Part shown: positions 1 through 6,028 of the stretch, piece by piece
Position numbering within the stretch: the first letter of the stretch is position 1
How the letters are laid out: the number at the start of each line of letters is the position of its first letter
NCBI GenBank assembly: GCA_030043335.1
Contig: JASHXX010000144.1
Location: forward strand, 1 to 6,028
Source: Xanthobacteraceae bacterium
GTDB taxonomy: Bacteria; Pseudomonadota; Alphaproteobacteria; Rhizobiales; Xanthobacteraceae
Reading direction: 5' to 3'
Length of the DNA: 6,028 nt
Translations under genes and position numbers: made by a program
Notes under the pieces: generated by a model
What the model was told of the DNA's origin: nothing
The model's input: the letters and a program-made list of their open reading frames with translations, nothing else
The model's database searches: none

Positions 1-954
<954 letters not shown>

Positions 955-960
955 TCGTCG

Positions 961-1034
961 TTGCGAGGAGCGCAAGGCGGAAGCAATCCAGTGTCGCGGC
1001 AGCCGCCTGGATCGCCTCGCTTGCGCCCGCAATG
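961..1034. repeat. Imperfect palindromic intergenic repeat (REP/MITE-like)
   Basis: Two arms face each other in the ligB-ligC gap. The left arm (961-991) starts TTGCGAGGAGCGCAAGGCGG and ends GCAATCCAG. The right arm (1007-1034) starts CTGGATCGCC and ends GCCCGCAATGGC. The reverse complement of the right arm aligns with the left arm apart from a few mismatches and gaps. The centre holds a short perfect GCGGC-A-GCCGC palindrome (996-1006). Arms of the form ATTGCGAGGAGCG...GCAATCCAG are, from memory, a common dispersed repeat in Bradyrhizobium and related genomes. In RNA it would form a long hairpin between the two lig coding regions and could affect mRNA stability or read-through. It has no coding capacity of its own. 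Confidence 0.8.
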
Positions 1035-1070
1035 GCGCCGCACCGCGCATGACGCCGTGAAACTGTCTGA

Positions 1071-1077
1071 GAGGAAG
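1071..1077 (+). promoter_or_regulatory. Ribosome binding site of ligC
   Basis: GAGGAAG ends three bases before the ATG at 1081, and its AGGA core is five bases from it. This fixes the ligC start downstream of the palindromic repeat and argues against a TTG at 961, which would translate the repeat. Confidence 0.75.
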
Positions 1078-1080
1078 CTC

Positions 1081-2037
1081 ATGAAAATCTGCGTCGCCGG
1101 CCAGGGCGCCTTCGGGCAAAAGCACCTCGACGCGCTCAAGCGCATTCCCGACGCCGAGGTCACCTCGCTCGTCGGCGGCAACCAGGACGCGACCGCGCAA
1201 GTGGCGAAGAAATACGGCATTCCGCATTACACCGGCGACCTGTCCGAGGGGATCAAGCGCGCCGACGCCGTAATCCTCACCACCCCGACCAAGATGCATT
1301 TCCGCCAGGGCGAGCAGGTGATGCGCGCCGGTAAGCCCGTGCTCATCGAGATCCCGATCACCGACAGCGTCGAGGACGCCGAGGCGCTGGTGAAGATCGC
1401 CAAGGAGACCGGCGTCACCGCGATGGGCGGCCACGTGCGGCGCTTCAATCCGAGCCATCAATACGTCCACAAGAAGATCGTCGCGGGCGAGCTGCAGATA
1501 CAGCAAATGGACGTGCAGACCTATTTCTTTCGCCGCAGGAACATCAACGCCGCCGGTAACCCGCGCAGCTGGACCGATCACCTGCTTTGGCACCATGCCG
1601 CGCACACCATCGACCTGTTCCAGTATCAGACCGGGCAGACGATCTCGGATTGCTACGCCGTGCAGGGGCCGATCCATCCCCAGCTCGGCATCGCCATGGA
1701 CATGGGCATCGTCGCCAAGGTGCCGTCGGGCGCGATCCTCACTCTGTCGCTGTCGTTCAACAATGACGGGCCGATCGGCTCGTTCTTCCGCTACATCTGC
1801 GACAACGGCACCTACAAGGCCTATTACGACGATCTCGCCGACGGCAAGGACAACAAGATCGACCTCTCCAAGGTCGACGTCTCCATGGACGGCATCGAGC
1901 TCGAGGATCGCGAGTTCATCGCCGCGATCAAGGCCAAGCGCGAGCCTAACGCGAGCCTCGCACAGCTCCTCCCCTGCATGCAGGTGCTCGGCCGGCTGGA
2001 AAAGATCGCCGACCCGCAGCGCCAGGCGCATGCGTGA
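1081..2037 (+). CDS. ligC: 4-carboxy-2-hydroxymuconate-6-semialdehyde dehydrogenase LigC
   Basis: NAD(P)-dependent dehydrogenase of the Gfo/Idh/MocA family (318 aa). It oxidises the product of LigAB, in its cyclic hemiacetal form, to 2-pyrone-4,6-dicarboxylate (PDC) in the 4,5-cleavage pathway. The N-terminal Rossmann fold shows GQGAFG (7-12) right after the first strand. The block EIP (90-92) stands where many relatives have EKP, as in the SYK-6 LigC I remember. The C-terminal half carries long stretches matching that protein: RRFNPSHQY (120-128), QQMDVQTYFFRR (141-152), RSWTDHLLWHHAAHT (162-176), LSLSFNNDGP (222-231) and DREFIAAI (286-293). Length is normal (LigC about 315 aa). The ATG has a strong ribosome binding site. 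It follows ligB, encoding the preceding enzyme, and is probably cotranscribed with it unless the intervening hairpin stops transcription. Generic annotation would call it a Gfo/Idh/MocA oxidoreductase; context and residue matches make LigC specific. Confidence 0.94.
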   Translation: MKICVAGQGAFGQKHLDALKRIPDAEVTSLVGGNQDATAQVAKKYGIPHYTGDLSEGIKRADAVILTTPTKMHFRQGEQVMRAGKPVLIEIPITDSVEDAEALVKIAKETGVTAMGGHVRRFNPSHQYVHKKIVAGELQIQQMDVQTYFFRRRNINAAGNPRSWTDHLLWHHAAHTIDLFQYQTGQTISDCYAVQGPIHPQLGIAMDMGIVAKVPSGAILTLSLSFNNDGPIGSFFRYICDNGTYKAYYDDLADGKDNKIDLSKVDVSMDGIELEDREFIAAIKAKREPNASLAQLLPCMQVLGRLEKIADPQRQAHA

Positions 2038-2047
2038 CGGTCGTCCT

Positions 2048-2061
2048 CCGCGGCTGCGCGG
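2048..2061. terminator. Short GC hairpin between convergent operons (possible bidirectional terminator)
   Basis: CCGCG-GCTG-CGCGG is a perfect five-base-pair stem with a four-base loop. It lies in the 36-base gap between the ligC stop (2035-2037) and the livF stop (2074-2076). The position is right for a shared terminator, but no T-run follows on either strand, so it is not a classical intrinsic terminator. It may only protect 3' ends or limit converging transcription. Confidence 0.35.
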
Positions 2062-2073
2062 CAGGAAAGCAAG

Positions 2074-2778
2074 TCACTCCACCAGCCCGATAAGCTTTGC
2101 CAACCGCTCCGGATCGGCGCGCAGCGGCTCCGATGGCCCGTCGTAGACGATGCGGCCCTTGTCAAGGATCACGGTGCGCGGCGAGAAGGTCAGCGCCACC
2201 CGGCTGTTCTGCTCGACCAGGATGATCGAGAGCGCGCTGTCACCACGCAGCCTGGCGAGCACCGCGATCAAGCCCTCGACGATGACCGGCGCCAAGCCTT
2301 CGGTCGGCTCGTCCATGAGCAGGATCGACGGGTTGGTGAGCAGCGCACGCGCAATGGCCAGCATCTGCTGCTCGCCGCCGGAGAGCTGATTGCCCATGTT
2401 GTCGAGCCGCTCCTCGAGGCGCGGGAACAGCTCGAAAGCGCGTCGGAGCGTCCAAAGCCCCGGCCGCGCGCCGACCAGGAGATTTTCGCGCACCGTCAGC
2501 GACGGGAAGATCTCGCGCTCTTGCGGCACGAAGCCGAGGCCGGCGAGCGCCCGTCGATAGCGCGGCACGCCGACGAGGCTTTGGCCATCGAGAACGATGT
2601 CGCCCGAGTGCCGCGTGGTGTGGCCCATAACGGTCGCGAGCAGCGTGGTCTTGCCGACGCCGTTGCGGCCGATCACACTGATGCATTCGCCGGGCGCGAG
2701 CTTGAGATCGATGTCCTCGATCACCACGGTCTCGCCATAGCCCGCCGAGACCCGCCGCAGCTCGAGCGCGCTAGCCAT
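2074..2778 (-). CDS. livF: HAAT-family ABC transporter ATP-binding protein LivF
   Basis: Second ATPase of a branched-chain-amino-acid-type importer (234 aa); it acts at the inner face of the membrane as a dimer with LivG. Walker A is GRNGVGKT (37-44), the Q-loop glutamine is Q86 in VPQEREIF, the signature is LSGGEQ (132-137) and Walker B is ILLMDE (152-157). The usual H-loop histidine is replaced by glutamine in VEQN (188-191), which is typical of LivF and distinguishes it from LivG. The C terminus (GRIVYDGP...ERLAKLIGL) is also family-like. The ATG at 2778 is preferred, overlapping the livG stop by 8 bases; a GTG at 2787 would add three residues. Neither has a clear Shine-Dalgarno sequence, which fits reinitiation after livG. 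It is the last gene of the transporter operon and converges on ligC. Confidence 0.93.
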   Translation of the reverse strand: MASALELRRVSAGYGETVVIEDIDLKLAPGECISVIGRNGVGKTTLLATVMGHTTRHSGDIVLDGQSLVGVPRYRRALAGLGFVPQEREIFPSLTVRENLLVGARPGLWTLRRAFELFPRLEERLDNMGNQLSGGEQQMLAIARALLTNPSILLMDEPTEGLAPVIVEGLIAVLARLRGDSALSIILVEQNSRVALTFSPRTVILDKGRIVYDGPSEPLRADPERLAKLIGLVE

Positions 2779-3538
2779 GAGCGGCACTAAGCGCGGCTTG
2801 GCCCAGATACACCTCGCGCACGTGCGGGTTCGCCTCGATCTCGCGCGGCGTCCCCTCGGCGAACACCGCCCCGCCGACCATCACGGTGACGCGCTTGGCG
2901 AAGCGGAACACCACGTCCATGTCGTGCTCGATGATCAGCACCGCGATCTGCTCCGGCAGCCGCTCGATGGCGTCGAGGATGATATGGGTCTCGGCGCTCG
3001 GCACGCCGGCTGCCGGCTCGTCGAGCAGCAAAACCCGCGGACGCAGCCCGATCGCGATCGCGAGCTCGACCAGGCGCTGCCGCCCATAAGGCAGCTCGGA
3101 GACGCAGTGGCGCGCCGCATCGCCGAGTTTCAACGTGTCCAGGAGATCCATCGATTCATCGATGACATCGACGCGCCTGCCGGCCGGATAGAACATCGAC
3201 GTTGCGGCGCCGACGCGCTCGGCGACGGAGATACAGACGTTTTCCAGCACTGACAGCCCACGGAACAGCCGGTTGATCTGGAACGTGCGCGCGATGCCAA
3301 GCTTGACCCGCTCGGCCTGCGCCCGGGCGGTGATGTCGCGCCCGGCGAGCAGCACGCGCCCGCGCGTCGGCGTGAGCACGCCGGTGAGCAGGTTGACGAA
3401 CGTGGTCTTGCCAGCGCCATTCGGCCCGATCAGCGCATGGCGCGCGCCGGCCGCAAGCTTGAAGTCGACGCCGTTGACCGCGGTCAGCGCGCCGAAATGG
3501 CGGCCAAGGCCCTCCGTCTCGAGACTGATATCGGTCAT
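2771..3538 (-). CDS. livG: HAAT-family ABC transporter ATP-binding protein LivG
   Basis: First ATPase of the branched-chain-amino-acid-type importer (255 aa). Walker A is GPNGAGKT (38-45), Q87 lies in [10 protein letters not shown], Walker B is VLLLDEP (169-175) and the H-loop histidine is H205 in [10 protein letters not shown]. The C-terminal YLG (244-246) is the usual LivG ending. The signature loop reads ELPYGRQR (148-155) instead of LSGGQ. LivG proteins generally carry an AYG-type variant, so this is a family trait rather than decay. The D-loop region [12 protein letters not shown] is compact compared with the common PAAGLNPxET form, which I associate with a rhizobial branch. The ATG at 3538 overlaps the livM stop as ATGA, with GGAGG just upstream. 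The frame stays open further upstream only because it runs antisense-free across livM; those residues do not belong to the protein. Confidence 0.94.
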   Translation of the reverse strand: MTDISLETEGLGRHFGALTAVNGVDFKLAAGARHALIGPNGAGKTTFVNLLTGVLTPTRGRVLLAGRDITARAQAERVKLGIARTFQINRLFRGLSVLENVCISVAERVGAATSMFYPAGRRVDVIDESMDLLDTLKLGDAARHCVSELPYGRQRLVELAIAIGLRPRVLLLDEPAAGVPSAETHIILDAIERLPEQIAVLIIEHDMDVVFRFAKRVTVMVGGAVFAEGTPREIEANPHVREVYLGQAALSAAHG

Positions 3539-4575
3539 GCCTCCGCTCGTCCGCGCCCGTAGCGCCGCCACAGCATTGCGCCGATCCCGAGGATGCCGTT
3601 GTGCGCGAACAGCGCGATCAACACCAAGAGGAGCCCGAGGCCGAGCTGCCACGCCGTCGGATAAACGCGCGCCAGGAAATGCTCCAGCGCGAGATAGACG
3701 ACGGCGCCGACGAAGGCGCCATAGAGGCGGCCATAGCCGCCGAGGATCAAGATGATCAGCACGGTCGCGGCGCGGTCGAGATCGAGCGCGCTCAGATTGA
3801 CATAGGCGTTGGTCTGCGCCCACAGGCCGCCGGCGACGCCGGCGAGCGCCGCCGAGATGGTGTAGCAGACCGTCAACCGCCAGCGCACCGGGGCACCGAC
3901 CGCGTGCATGCGCAACAGATTCTCGCGAATGCCGGTCAGGCTTTGGCCGAACGGCGAGTAAACTAGAGTGCGCACGAACAGGAACGAGACGAGAAGAACG
4001 GCGAGCGCGTAAAGATATTGGGTGTTGTCGTAGAGCGGGTTGAAGGCGAACACGCCGAATACCGGCGCAATCGGTAGGTTCGGCAGGCCGTCGAAGCCGC
4101 CGGTGTAGTCGTGCGCCATGTTCGCGGCCTCTTGCAGGAGCGCCATGGTGCAGATTGTGAGCATGAGCAGCGTGAGGCCGCGCGTGCGCAACAGGACGAG
4201 CCCCGAGGCGAAACCGATGGCGGCCGCCACCAGGGCGGCGAGCGCGAGGCTGGTAATCGGCTCGGTCCAGATGCCGTGAAAGGCGAGCAGCCCGACGGCA
4301 TAGGCGCCGGCGCCGAAGAACGCCGCGTGGCCGAGCGTGATGATGCCGGCGTAGCCGAGCGCGAGATCAAGCGACAGCGCAAACAGCACCGTGATCAGAA
4401 GCTCGGTGCCGAACGCAAGATAGGCGGGAAAGGCAAAATAGAAGCCGATGGCGGCGGCCCACGGCAGCGCTTCCCACCAGCGCAAATGGTGACGCCGGAT
4501 CAGGGTGCGGGCCGCCGGATGCGCGAGCCGCGCCGCGGCAGCGGCCGCTCCGGCGGGAGCGAGCGCGACGCTCAA
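3535..4575 (-). CDS. livM: HAAT-family ABC transporter permease LivM
   Basis: Inner-membrane permease subunit (346 aa) that pairs with LivH to form the translocation path. A polar N-terminal segment rich in Ala, Arg and His (1-33) precedes about nine hydrophobic segments. Family blocks are [20 protein letters not shown] (74-93), [11 protein letters not shown] (158-168), [13 protein letters not shown] (207-219, cytoplasmic loop facing the ATPases), [12 protein letters not shown] (253-264) and [14 protein letters not shown] (288-301). The start is a TTG at 4575 that overlaps the livH stop (TTGA). It is chosen because a strong purine-rich ribosome binding site lies seven bases upstream and no in-frame ATG occurs before residue 144. 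The reading frame remains open further upstream into livH, but that part is polar and unlike LivM. Length is normal for the family. Confidence 0.92.
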   Translation of the reverse strand: MSVALAPAGAAAAAARLAHPAARTLIRRHHLRWWEALPWAAAIGFYFAFPAYLAFGTELLITVLFALSLDLALGYAGIITLGHAAFFGAGAYAVGLLAFHGIWTEPITSLALAALVAAAIGFASGLVLLRTRGLTLLMLTICTMALLQEAANMAHDYTGGFDGLPNLPIAPVFGVFAFNPLYDNTQYLYALAVLLVSFLFVRTLVYSPFGQSLTGIRENLLRMHAVGAPVRWRLTVCYTISAALAGVAGGLWAQTNAYVNLSALDLDRAATVLIILILGGYGRLYGAFVGAVVYLALEHFLARVYPTAWQLGLGLLLVLIALFAHNGILGIGAMLWRRYGRGRAEA

Positions 4576-5447
4576 GTCTCTTTCCTTCCGAACAGCCCCT
4601 GCGGCCGCCACAGCAGGAGCAGGATGGTGAGCACGTAGATGAACATGGTGCCGCCCTTGGGCACATAGAGCTTGAGCACGAAATCGAGCACGCCAAGAAG
4701 CAGCGCCGCGCAATAGACTCCGACCACGCTGCCGAGACCGCCGACCGAGACCACGATCAGGAAATACACCAGGTACTTCAGCGCGTATTGCGGATCGAGG
4801 CCGAGGAATTCGGCGCCGAGGCCGCCGCCGATCGCCGCCATGCCGCTGCCAAAGGCAAATGTGATGGTGAACAGTCGATCGACATTGATGCCAAGCGATT
4901 CCGCCATGCGGCGATTGTCGACCGTGGCGCGGATCTGCGCGCCGATCCGCGTGCGCTCGATCGCAAGCCAGATGCCGGCAACGATCAAAAAGCCGACGAC
5001 GATGAGAAACACGCTGTAAGTGCGGTAATGCGTAAAGCCGAGATCAAGCTGGCCGCGCAAGCTCTGCGGCAGCGTCAGCAGCTGGCTTTCCGGGCCGACC
5101 ACGATCACGGTCGCGGCAATGAAAATGAAGATGAGGCCGATCGTGAACAGCACCTGGTCGAGCTCGCCGGCGCGGTAGAGCCGGCGATAGAGGAGCCGCT
5201 CCAACACCGCGCCGAGCGCGGCGGCGGCGAGGAAGCCGAGCGCCAGCGCCGCAGCGAAGCCGACATGGGCGCGGTTCATCGCCAACACGATGACGTAGCC
5301 GCCAAACATGGCGAAGGCGCCGTGCGCAAGATTGACGAACCCCATCAGCCCCATGGTGATCGAGAGTCCGACCGAGACGATGAACAGGACCGTGCCGGCG
5401 GACAGGCCGCCCAGCAGGATGCCGGCGAAGTCGATGTTTTCGATCAC
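4572..5447 (-). CDS. livH: HAAT-family ABC transporter permease LivH
   Basis: Inner-membrane permease subunit (291 aa from this start), partner of LivM. About eight hydrophobic segments are visible. Family blocks are LLGGLSAGTVLFIVSVGLS (11-29), GLMGFVNLAHGAFAMFGGY (33-51; the NxAHG motif is diagnostic), RTRIGAQIRATVDNRRMAESLGIN (165-188, cytoplasmic ATPase-contact loop), GGGLGAEFLGLDPQ (207-220), VSVGGLGSVVG (243-253) and LWRPQGLFG (289 region). The start is uncertain. In-frame GTG codons occur at 5498, 5471 and 5447, all with weak ribosome binding sites. I choose 5447 because it places about ten residues before the first membrane segment, as in relatives, and because the two upstream starts fall in a predicted RNA hairpin. 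From 5498 the protein would have 308 aa. The stop overlaps the livM start. Confidence 0.92.
   Translation of the reverse strand: MIENIDFAGILLGGLSAGTVLFIVSVGLSITMGLMGFVNLAHGAFAMFGGYVIVLAMNRAHVGFAAALALGFLAAAALGAVLERLLYRRLYRAGELDQVLFTIGLIFIFIAATVIVVGPESQLLTLPQSLRGQLDLGFTHYRTYSVFLIVVGFLIVAGIWLAIERTRIGAQIRATVDNRRMAESLGINVDRLFTITFAFGSGMAAIGGGLGAEFLGLDPQYALKYLVYFLIVVSVGGLGSVVGVYCAALLLGVLDFVLKLYVPKGGTMFIYVLTILLLLWRPQGLFGRKET
4578..4589 (-). promoter_or_regulatory. Ribosome binding site supporting the TTG start of livM
   Basis: On the minus strand the sequence reads GGAAGGAAAGAG, with the AGGA core seven bases before the TTG. It lies within the last codons of livH and is the main reason to accept the rare TTG start, coupling livM translation to livH termination. 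Confidence 0.65.
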
Positions 5448-5470
5448 GAGCGATCCCGCGCCCCATCCCA

Positions 5471-5517
5471 CGGCAAACGGCGAATGGGTTGCGAACACCC
5501 TATTCGCTGTTTCGCCG
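5471..5517 (-). repeat. Imperfect inverted repeat in front of livH (RNA hairpin)
   Basis: The left arm at 5471-5488 (CGGCAAACGGCGAATGGG) pairs with the right arm at 5498-5517 (CCCTATTCGCTGTTTCGCCG), with one mismatch and two single-base bulges around a loop of about nine bases. In the transporter transcript the hairpin would form just before the preferred livH start, and would cover the alternative starts at 5498 and 5471. No T-run follows, so it looks more like an mRNA-processing, attenuation or stability element than an intrinsic terminator. Confidence 0.55.
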
Positions 5518-5535
5518 TCGCGCTATTCGCGTTTC
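5500..5535. repeat. Short imperfect direct repeat CTATTCGC(T)GTTTC
   Basis: CTATTCGCTGTTTC at 5500-5513 recurs as CTATTCGCGTTTC at 5523-5535, one base shorter, 23 bases apart. The first copy is also the right arm of the hairpin before livH. CTATTCGC-type short repeats are, as far as I recall, frequent between genes in Bradyrhizobium-like genomes, so this may be a remnant of a dispersed family. A binding site for a dimeric regulator is the alternative but is less likely inside an operon. Confidence 0.45.
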
Positions 5536-5541
5536 CAGCAA

Positions 5542-5578
5542 CGCTGAGGCCGCCGCCCACAGCTGTGGATCAGCGGCC
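5542..5578 (-). repeat. Two-tier hairpin downstream of the binding-protein gene
   Basis: A perfect 12-base palindrome CCACAGCTGTGG (5557-5568) sits inside outer arms GGCCGC (5548-5553) and GCGGCC (5573-5578); an alternative outer pairing is CGCTGA (5542-5547) with TCAGCG (5570-5575). On the transporter transcript it forms 34 to 70 bases after the binding-protein stop. No T-run follows. Such structures after periplasmic binding-protein genes commonly protect the upstream mRNA or reduce read-through, giving more binding protein than permease. Confidence 0.55.
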
Positions 5579-5611
5579 CCGTCGTTAAAGATCGTCAAGG
5601 TCGCGCGTCAA

Positions 5612-6028
5612 TCACTTCTTCGGCGCGCACGGGCCGATTTCAAGTTCCTTGCACTTGTCCTTCACCTGATCGGTCTCGCCGATGACCTTCTGGTGCAGCT
5701 TGCCGTCTGGACCCTTCACGACTTCGTCGAGATATTCGTTCATAACGATGTCGCGGGTCGCGGGATCGATCATGATCGGCCCCTGCGGGCTATCGAATTT
5801 CCAGCCGAGCAGTGACTTGACCGCCGCTTCGCCGTCCATCTTGCCCTTGGTCGCCTGTATTGCGTGGACGATCGCGGCCATGCCGTCATAGCCGCCGACC
5901 GCGGTGAAGTCCGGCGTAGAGTCGGCGCCATATTCCTTTTTCCAGGCGGCGACAAAGCGCTTGTTCTCGGGATTGTCGAGATCGGCGTTGTAGTGGTGCG
6001 TGGTGATCAGGCCGACCGCGGCATCGCC
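5612..6028 (-). CDS. HAAT-family ABC transporter substrate-binding protein, C-terminal part (partial)
   Basis: The gene runs off the right edge; only the last 138 residues are seen. It is the C-terminal part of a type 1 periplasmic binding protein (Peripla_BP_6, LivJ/LivK-like family), the exported subunit that captures the ligand and delivers it to LivHM. Characteristic blocks are ENKRFVAAWKKEYG (22-35 of the fragment), TAVGGYDGMAAIVHAIQAT (42-60), WKFDSPQGPIMIDPATRD (73-90) and QKVIGETDQV (112-121). Two cysteines near the C terminus (CKELEIGPC, 126-134) could form a periplasmic disulfide. The frame continues without a stop to base 6028, so the ATG at 5881 is internal and not a start. The signal peptide and most ligand-contacting residues lie outside the window, so the substrate cannot be read from this sequence. 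Being next to lig genes, an aromatic or hydroxy acid is as plausible as an amino acid. Confidence 0.9.
   Translation of the reverse strand, partial: GDAAVGLITTHHYNADLDNPENKRFVAAWKKEYGADSTPDFTAVGGYDGMAAIVHAIQATKGKMDGEAAVKSLLGWKFDSPQGPIMIDPATRDIVMNEYLDEVVKGPDGKLHQKVIGETDQVKDKCKELEIGPCAPKK

Noticed and set aside
961..1034. CRISPR-like repeat.
   Set aside because: There is a single inverted pair of arms and no series of direct repeats with spacers.
961..1080. TTG at 961 as an earlier start for ligC.
   Set aside because: It would translate the palindromic repeat and add 40 residues missing from LigC. The ATG at 1081 has a strong ribosome binding site and is followed at once by the Rossmann motif.
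3539..3823. Upstream extension of the livG reading frame.
   Set aside because: These residues are arginine-rich shadow sequence of livM. The ATG at 3538 gives a normal LivG N terminus and an ATGA overlap.
4576..4713. Upstream extension of the livM reading frame into livH.
   Set aside because: It is polar sequence unlike LivM and overlaps the well-conserved C terminus of LivH; the TTG at 4575 has a good ribosome binding site.
4788..5588. A 266-codon + strand frame opposite livH.
   Set aside because: The translation is a highly charged, low-complexity mix of Glu, Asp, Arg, Ala and His, typical of the complement of a membrane-protein gene. livH on the other strand is clearly real.
5612..5881. 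A separate small gene of 89 codons starting at the ATG at 5881.
   Set aside because: The frame continues upstream to the window edge with sequence typical of periplasmic binding proteins, so the ATG is an internal methionine.

Overview
The window is GC-rich DNA, coding almost end to end, with third positions dominated by G and C and with GTG/TTG starts. Codon use, gene content and a palindromic intergenic repeat of a kind I associate with Bradyrhizobium, Rhodopseudomonas and relatives suggest an alphaproteobacterium of the order Rhizobiales (Hyphomicrobiales), probably Bradyrhizobium-like. The taxonomy is inference; the window has no rRNA or other marker gene.

Layout. On the + strand, 13-954 encodes the beta (catalytic) subunit of protocatechuate 4,5-dioxygenase (ligB). 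After a 126-base gap filled mainly by an imperfect palindromic repeat (961-1034), 1081-2037 encodes 4-carboxy-2-hydroxymuconate-6-semialdehyde dehydrogenase (ligC). These catalyse successive steps of the meta (4,5-cleavage) pathway: protocatechuate is ring-opened to the semialdehyde, which is oxidised to 2-pyrone-4,6-dicarboxylate. The small alpha subunit (ligA) is not in the window and probably lies just left of base 1.

On the - strand, converging on ligC, is a complete branched-chain-amino-acid-type (HAAT family) ABC transporter in the order binding protein (partial, from the right edge to 5612), livH, livM, livG, livF. The four membrane and ATPase genes are translationally coupled by start/stop overlaps (TTGA, ATGA and an 8-base overlap). 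The binding-protein gene is set apart from livH by about 165 bases containing two potential hairpins and a short direct repeat, a layout that fits strong expression of the binding protein and weaker expression of the permease. The operons meet tail to tail, 36 bases apart, with a small GC hairpin between them.

Working picture (inference). The transporter probably imports an aromatic acid or related compound feeding the protocatechuate pathway rather than leucine, because HAAT transporters beside aromatic catabolic genes often have aromatic substrates. I found no sign of a new type of defence or mobile system. The points most worth a second look are the lysine/arginine-rich tail on LigB, the unassigned transporter substrate, the palindromic repeat inside the lig cluster and the structured binding-protein/livH spacer.
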